64,000 nucleotides of DNA from Argopecten irradians (taxonomy: Eukaryota; Mollusca; Bivalvia; Pectinida; Pectinidae), in contig NC_091144.1 of NCBI RefSeq assembly GCF_041381155.1, forward strand, positions 35,007,262 through 35,071,261, in the 5' to 3' direction. Both the position numbers and the translations under genes were made by a program. The notes beneath the pieces were generated by a model. The model was not told the DNA's origin, made no database searches, and saw only the letters and a program-made list of their open reading frames with translations. Shown here in pieces: positions 57,613 through 64,000 of this stretch (its first letter is position 1; each line of letters opens with the position of its first letter).

Positions 57613-58686
57613 CCTAGGAGATATCTCTATTTATATTAAAGGTATCTCTATTTATATTAAAGGGACATGAACCTAAATAAACCATGTAAATTTGAGTAAA
57701 ATACATATTTAAGACGTGACAGATACCTTACTAAGTAATATAAATCAGATCTATATCGATTGCTGAAGATGATGTTAAAACACCAAATAGTGCAGGTTTT
57801 CTTGTTTAATTCTCCCAAACTTGACAGGGTTATCCCGCGGTTGTAAGGGAAAAGATAACTGTTACCGGGTGAGGAAAAGACAGTCAACACGCACTTGACA
57901 ATAACGTGACGTCATAATTATATGCAGTGATCATTTTCGACGACGTCATTAATTTTGATGCATTACAACGTCGCTTTAATGGCGATGCTTTGAAAATGTT
58001 TCTAAACAAATGAACTTTCACGTTTGTCGTTTAAGTATGTGAGAAAAATAATCAAACATAGGTTTGTCATGTGGACAGGGATATCTCGATCCTCGTGAAA
58101 GATATTGGCCGTCAAAATAATTCACTCGAGTTGAGATATCCTTGTCCACATTTCAGACCTATGCAAGATTCTATCAATCTAGGTTAACAATAATGTGTAT
58201 TTCGTTGTTTGTTCGTTGGCCGTAGTGATAATCAACTACCACACATAATTTAGAAAACGCTGAGAAAAATATGACGACCCGCTTAATGAAAATTAGTAGT
58301 CTGTTTAGAATTGTACAGGTAAATGAATCCCAGTCAGAACGGCCCCACTGCAATAACGGCCACAGTCAGAACGGCGTCAGTTAAAACGGCCCCGTAACAA
58401 TATAAATATATGGTATTAGATTTTATATAATAATATTACAGTATGTCTTGGTAATTAATACGTGTATTCATAAAATTATTTTTCATGGTAGACTATTATG
58501 TGCCAATGCATTTAGATGCATATCCATAATATATTACATATAAAATAAACAAAAAGTGGTAAATATAAAAAGTACATTTTATTTATTGAATTTTATAAAT
58601 TTTATTAGAGGGTGTCTGCCAACACTGAACCTGCCTCCGCAGTTTCACGTGTTGCCCAGCTCTTGCCACGTGGATGCCCCCTCTGC
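57613..58686. other. Non-coding; small AACGGCC repeats
   Basis: Mostly AT-rich with no gene. 58330-58395 holds four or five short units around CAGTCAGAACGGCC. A direct duplication of CTCTATTTATATTAAAGG lies at 57624-57662. Confidence 0.45.
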
Positions 58687-58687
58687 A

Positions 58688-58815
58688 AGATTTGTTTGTT
58701 TGTTTGATTAATTAACGTCCTATTAACAGCTATGGCCATATAAGGACGGCCTCCCATGTGCATGTGGTGTGTTGCGTGTATGTTGCGTGTTTTGGGAGAC
58801 TGCGGTATATTATTT
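58688..58815 (-). mobile_element. SINE 3' fragment
   Basis: Tail (TTTGTTTGTTTG at 58690) and 3' domain to GGGAGACTGCGGTATATTA. The remainder of the SINE is absent. Confidence 0.88.
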
Positions 58816-59594
58816 AGTAGCTGTATGATGATAAGTATAGTATTAACAGCAAGCTAGTAACATTTCGGACCCTACAAATTTCTCACGTTTGTTATACAGT
58901 TGTCCCTAGACTACTTTTATTGATATATTTCGAACAAAAAGTTTGATTCTCTGGACTTTGATTTCATATTTGACTCGCTACGTTTCACGGTTTTTTGGGC
59001 CTCAAAAATTTCTAAAGAATAATTTTATTTTTTGTTGTTTACTGGTTCATCAACTGCATTTGATGGACATATATTTTAAAAGTTAGCGCGTCATGTTGAA
59101 ATATCTGTCCAACAAATGCAGTTCACACACCAGTAAAAAAAAAACAAATAAAAATCGTTCCTTATATCTACATTTAAACGACTACATCTTTTAATTTTAA
59201 TGTTCCGTTAAAATAAATCTTCGTGGCACCAATTTGGTAAAAAAAATGTTGTCAACATCAGAAAGTGCACAAAATATGGTGGTATAGTAATATAAAAAAA
59301 CACTACCTTTTTCATTCCATTCATACAATATTTTTTCAAATATTTTATTTTATGAAATATTACATTACAATTGTTTAATTGAGGAATTAAAAATACAGAA
59401 ACAATATAGGCAAAAGGTGATGCGCATTAACACTACTTGCGGAAGACACTGTTCCGGTGTATGTTTTCTTGCGCGACAACTGACTACAAGTGTAAACGAT
59501 TTCCCATTGGGTAAGATTATATAGCAAAGAAAAAAAAGGAAATGTAAATATTAATTGATTAAATGCTTGTATGAATTTGATCCTACTGTATCAT
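58816..59594. other. Non-coding, nothing recognised
   Basis: AT-rich DNA. An inverted pair around ACTGGTTCATCAACTGCATTTG (59040) and AACAAATGCAG...ACCAGT (59112-59138) could form a hairpin. Confidence 0.4.
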
Positions 59595-59598
59595 TAAA

Positions 59599-59865
59599 GG
59601 TAGGTTTCGTCCAACCAAATAATTGTTTTGTCAAATGCGATAAGCGAAAAACATATTAAAAATACATCAATTTAATTTCTAAATGCGTATGATATTGAAC
59701 ATATGTATCTTGAATACAAAATTGAAGGAAATGCTTGATTTATCACGATGTCAGGCTGACAGGATAACATTCAAATGAAGCTGCTTTGGATTGTGTTGTC
59801 GAAGCTTGGCTCATGCGCATTGTTACGCACTAAACCTAAACAAAATGGGTGAATATAAGGGTGTT
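59599..59865. mobile_element. Truncated copy of the 901-bp TTAA element
   Basis: The outer end AGGTAGGTTTCGTCCAACC has TTAA before it (59595-59598). The inner part matches 14106-14369 inverted and stops at about 59865, where fucosyltransferase sequence begins. Only one terminal repeat is present. Confidence 0.8.
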
Positions 59866-60160
59866 CCCCACGTATCAACTATCCAATCATCAAACATTGG
59901 GAAGAATTCTGGATTGTAGAAATAAATGTTCTTCTTTTTCCGAATTATACTGTTGGCTAGATAGTGAGTCGCTGTGGAATTTCCTATTGTAATATCTCTT
60001 ACATATGATATATCTCCCTGATGGAATATAGCAACAGTTTCCTTTGGCGAAATGTCTATCAACGTACTTTAATAAAGCCAATCCGATGATAATGATGCTG
60101 ATACATAATGTAATAGCTACAAAACGTCTGGGGGTAAATCGATGCCAAAGTTTCATTTTT
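59863..60160 (-). pseudogene. Fucosyltransferase N-terminal exon (GT10), truncated, right arm
   Basis: On the minus strand an acceptor (TTTTTCAG) at 60161-60168 precedes AAAAATGAAACTTTGG. The ORF starts at 60156 with MKLWHRFTPRRF, then the membrane anchor VAITLCISIIIIGLALL. This is a classic type II Golgi layout. At about 60060 the reading shifts by one base into TVAIFHQGDISYVRDITIGN and then NSIIRKKKNIYFYNPEFFPM, matching the left gene through VDTWG. There the gene stops against the truncated TTAA element, so the catalytic domain is lost. Product unlikely. It shows what the left gene is missing. Confidence 0.8.
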
Positions 60161-60496
60161 CTGAAAAATATTCAGAAAAAATTCTAAACATTTGTTTATT
60201 TATTTATTGATCATTTATTGTATTTATTTCTTTAAATCATTTATTTATTTATTTACTGATTCATAACATGACTGTTTGATACACCTAAAATCTCGATAAT
60301 AAGCAGGAATCGAAAATATGTCTTTAGAAATGATTTTGATTTTACTTTTAATTTGAATTTATTTTGGCCTTTTATTTCGGATTATTAATATACTAGCTTT
60401 ATACCGTTTTGACCTCATTATGGTCTTTAAATCAAGCTTTGAATTTCCTAAATGTATCTTGAAAAACAGTCAACAACAGTGTACCGCTATACGGCT
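60161..60496 (-). other. 5' intron of the right fucosyltransferase copy
   Basis: Lies between the conserved donor (ACAG/GTAATT, 60521-60530 on minus) and the exon-2 acceptor. It is AT-rich with TTTATTTATTTATT runs. The equivalent is deleted from the left arm. Confidence 0.5.
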
Positions 60497-60969
60497 CTTT
60501 TGATGTACATCAAATGATTAAATTACCTGTTCTTTTCTGTTACCTCCAGTTTTACAATGAGATAGTCCAGGGGTGTAGAGATCGTAAGTGATCAGAGTAT
60601 CGAGGATGAGATTGGGTTACCTGCGTTAGTACCAATTCTCTCCGCTAGGCTGCGCTCATAAATACTAGTTGTATTTTCGGAGCGAAACTTTGCGGAGGAT
60701 GGAAAAACTACGATAGGCAACCCAGTCTACCTTTGAAGGGGTGTCTTGTTTACAGGTACCAAATATACCAATTTTGGACGAAGGCTTAATATTTAGACGT
60801 TTCAAATAGTTATTGTCTTGTTGATAGATAGAGGATCTGTCATTCGGTTTCCTTCATATTAAATTTATTATTCGAGATTTGAGTTTTTCATTTTCAAATG
60901 AAAAATTCGAAACAAGTATCATAAATCGTATATGAGATCAGCTTTAAGAATTTTTTGTCAATGTAAATC
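60497..60969 (-). promoter_or_regulatory. Upstream region of the fucosyltransferase, right arm
   Basis: Inverted match of 9364-9780, about 90 percent alike by eye, including TACCAATTTTGG, CTACGATAGGCAACCCAG and the splice donor. It joins directly onto the LINE, as in the left arm. Confidence 0.5.
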
Positions 60970-60973
60970 TTAA

Positions 60974-61625
60974 AGATGCTCCACCGCCGACAGAGCATAA
61001 ATGATATTCATAATTTGAACAATAATTGGTGTTTAATCATGTATATATATGTCTAGTTAACACAAAATATAATATAAAATAGTTTAATTTGCCTTTGGTG
61101 CATGCGCAATCAGTACATTATTCCATATAGGATATAGTGTAACGGATTTTTTTCGGGATGCAATTAATTATTTTCGATATTTTAAACTTGAAGTAAAATT
61201 AGAAGCTGTACATCTACGTATACGTACATGTAACATGGTAAAATATTGTATTTTATGTTTATGTGTAAACACGCTCCATCGCCGACAGAGCATAAATGAT
61301 ATTCATTACTTGAACAGGAATTGGTGTTTAATCGTGTTTATATGTGTCTAATTAACACAAAAAATAATGTGAAATAGTTTAATTTGCATTTGGTGCATGC
61401 GCAATCAGTACTTCATTTCATATAGAATATAGTGCCATGGATTTTTTTTCGGGGTGCAATTAATTATTTTTTGTAATTTTGACTTGAAGTTAAAATGGAA
61501 GCTCAAATTTTCCAATGGTGGTAATGGTGTAAAGTAAGTAACTTTTGTAACTGAAGAAAAATATCAAATCGTCTGCTGCTGTTTTTGATAGTGAAAAAAT
61601 ACCATTTGTCAGCGGTGGAGCATCT
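60974..61625. mobile_element. Two AGATGCTCC MITEs in tandem inside the LINE
   Basis: The first copy starts AGATGCTCCACCGCCGACA at 60974 after TTAA (60970-60973) and is cut near 61210. A second, in the same orientation, starts at about 61271 (ACGCTCCATCGCCGACAG) and ends GGTGGAGCATCT at 61625 before TTAA (61626-61629). The left LINE copy shows the uninterrupted sequence at about 9315-9330. Confidence 0.88.
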
Positions 61626-61629
61626 TTAA

Positions 61630-63784
61630 CAAAACCACAGTGAGCTTATTGGCAAGAAAAAACAGTATAAGAAAGTCGAAGCTAGAATAAAGAGAGGGTA
61701 CAAACGACATCAAGGTAATTTAATGAATTTCCCCAGGAAAAATAATCCGGAAAGGTTTCATAAAATGTTTAAGAAAAAAGGTAGGCAAAACAATGGCAAA
61801 ATAACAAGTCAAGCTTTTGACGTAGGTAATGGAACGGTATCGTACAAAGAGCTAGACAATAATATAACTGAAAGAGAGGTGAAAATGGCAATAAATAAAC
61901 TCAAACGTAATAAGTCTTGTGGACTTGATGGTTTGTACAATTAACTTTTTATAACAGCAAAAGATTTTCTTATTCCATGTCTTACGACCACATTTAACTG
62001 AATATTTGACTCGGGACAATTCCGATCCTCATGGAGTATTGGTACATGTATCCCTGTTTTTAAAAAATGAGATAAAGAAAAATCCTTATTATTACCGAGG
62101 AATTACTTTAGTCAGTTGTCTTGGTACCGAGGAATTACTTAAGTGTTAAATGAAAGGCTCGTTACAGTTGATCAAAATTATAATAAATTAGCAAACGCAC
62201 AATTTGGTTTCCGGAAACGTCTGTCAACGGTGGATGCCATTTTCGCTCTGCAATGTCTGATAGATAGGGCACTAAGAAAACGAAAACGATTATACTGTTG
62301 TTTTGTCGATTATAAAAAGGCATTTGATTTTGTAAATAGGCGTAATCTGTTGTGTAAACTTATGAAGGAGGGAATAGAAGGCAAAATGTTGAGAATTGTA
62401 AGAAGAATTTATGATGATGTAAGATGTGTAAAATACAATGGTACCTCAGATTTCTAAAAGGTCAACAGTGGATTGTTCCAAGGAGAAATTTTGTCGCCGA
62501 TATTATTTACATTGTTTGTCAATGACTTAGAAATTAATTTTAATAATGATAATTGCACTTTATTAGAGTTTCGAACCATTAATATTTTTTCACTCATGTA
62601 TGCAGATGATGTGGTGTTGTTATCCGAGTCGCCAGATGATCTCCATGTCATTTTGAATTCCTTACAGGATTATACTACAAAATGGGGGCTTACTGTTAAT
62701 GTGCAGAAAACAAAAATAATTGTTTTTAGAAATGGTTGAACTATGAGAAATAATGAGAAATGATATCCATTAATGAGCCAATTGAGGTCGTAAATGAATT
62801 CAATAAGCTGGGGCTTATGTTAAACTATAACGGATTGTTTTTTTTAAATTCAAAGGCATATCTCAGAACAAGGTATAAAGCTTTGTTCGCTGTTATGAAT
62901 GTATGAAAAAACAACATTTTTAATGTTGAAACCAGTTTGGCAAATTTTGATCCTTATGTTAGTAGTGTTTTGAATTATGGAGGTGAAATATGGGGATTTC
63001 GAAAAGCTCCTGACATTGAAAAGGTACACAACAGCTTCTTAAAAAAGAGTACTTGGTGTGAAGAAAAACACTAGTAATGCTATGGTATATATATTTGAAC
63101 TCGGAAGAGTTTCTTTATCTATTATCATGAAAATTAGAATATTTAATTACTGGATGAAACTAAAAAATTCCGACAATTGCATTTTAAAGTAATGTCTTAA
63201 AGAAATGGAATAAAATAATCATAGCTGGATTTTACAGTTGAGATTGGAATTAAATAATTGTGGTATAGGCTATGTATATATGATTTGAAATCGTTTCTTA
63301 AATCTGATTCTGATCTATTTAAACTCAAGTTAGAAGATCTTTTAGACAGAAATGTGTACGTTTGATAAATGATTCATCTAAAGGAAAATTATACAAACAT
63401 CTTATTACAACTTATTTTTGTCAACCTTATTTAAATAAATCTTTAGGCTTTAAAGTTAAGAGAAACATACCTAAATTTCGGTTATCTGCCCATGATTTGA
63501 ATATAGAGAGGGGGAGATATAGGAATATACCTAAGAATCAGAGAATATGTTCATTTTGTAATGATGATATTGAAGATGAATTCCATTTCGTTTTTAAATG
63601 TAAAGTGTATGAAGATTTAAGATTGAAATTTATAAAACCATCATATATGTGAATTCCTTGCATGTTTAAGTTAATTCAAATATTAAATACACAAAATGTA
63701 AAGGTCTTAAATAATTTGGGTAAATATATTCTTTTGCTTTAGAAAGATGAAAATTGCTGTCAGGTTAAGACCAAATTTTTTTAC

Positions 63785-63847
<63 letters not shown>

Positions 63848-64000
63848 GCTATAGATACTACAATAGATATTGAATTTAATGGATGGTATGTTTTTTAATC
63901 AAACTTGTATGGGTGGATGTGAATGCGTGTGAAAGTGTATATGGTTTTGTAATGAGAACAATGTCCTTATGTAGCATTATCTATTATTATGCATGTATTT
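61630..64000 (+). mobile_element. LINE (CR1/L2/Jockey-like), right copy, runs off window
   Basis: Inverted match of 6855-9330. Pieces read NFPRKNNPERFHKMFKKKGR, QFGFRKRLSTVDAIF, VDYKKAFDFVNRRN, MYADDVVLLSESPDD and NIPKNQRICSFCNDDIEDEF. Frames change between 61723-61944, 62143-62457, 62473-62739 and 63362-63652. Relative to the left copy about 25 codons are missing after QAF (about 61820), and a double MITE insertion splits the linker. The (TC)n tract lies at 63788-63843. Homology is still running at base 64000. Confidence 0.85.
63788..63843. repeat. (TC)n microsatellite in LINE 3' UTR
   Basis: Uninterrupted TC tract of about 56 bp, the counterpart of the (GA)n tract at 7004-7071 in the inverted copy. 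Confidence 0.95.

Noticed and set aside
6149-58815. ORFs such as those at 37380-37741, 51135-51422 and 44504-44692
   Set aside because: All lie in the SINE family and recur with the same peptides in different copies; no coding function is known for SINEs.

Overview
The window looks like nuclear DNA from a bivalve mollusc, most likely a pteriomorph such as a scallop. It is AT-rich and intron-bearing. It is packed with a roughly 500-bp tRNA-related SINE ending in a CAAA-type tail and with tandem-repeat elements of the kind known from oysters, mussels and clams. It also holds TTAA-flanked MITEs, a DIRS-like retroelement and Crypton/Mutator-type genes. The host identification is from memory of repeat families, not from a search.

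Layout. Positions 1-5165 hold a GC-rich DIRS-like retroelement on the minus strand, cut by the window edge. From 5340 to 9363 lie two LINE pieces with a SINE between them. A 5'-truncated but otherwise open alpha-1,3-fucosyltransferase-type gene (GT10) follows at 9808-10860. From 10861 to 24900 there is no convincing intact gene. That stretch holds SINEs, a 901-bp TTAA element, a displaced intron-containing copy of Ulp1-protease exons that carries a 2.68-kb terminal-inverted-repeat element, and a decayed Mutator-type transposase piece. From 24930 to 29645 lie a 46-codon membrane-peptide ORF and a spliced gene resembling a tyrosine recombinase (Crypton-like) with a Myb-like tail in another frame. 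From 31250 to 35100 one satellite-rich block carries three different tandem arrays in series. From 36500 to 46700 come SINEs, a broken Ty3-type fragment, a 1.4-kb element built around tandem palindromes, and a decayed gene fragment. From 46738 to 56008 a spread-out, broken gene reads in order: Mutator-type transposase end, SWIM zinc finger, Ulp1 protease core, C4HC3-type finger. Its introns are stuffed with Helitron-like tandem elements, MITEs and SINEs. From 56100 to 59600 there are repeats only. From 59860 to 64000 lies an inverted second copy of the LINE-fucosyltransferase segment seen at 6.8-9.9 kb.

How the parts relate. The two ends of the window form a large, imperfect inverted duplication with about 50 kb between the arms. 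The left arm keeps the fucosyltransferase catalytic domain but has lost its membrane anchor. The right arm keeps the anchor exon but has lost the catalytic domain. The middle is dominated by mobile DNA. Several insertions can be proved inside the window: a SINE with an 11-bp target duplication, a TA-flanked element compared with its own empty site, a 398-bp element with a 9-bp target duplication, and TTAA elements. Apart from the left fucosyltransferase and perhaps the Crypton-like gene, I see no gene likely to give a full-length product.
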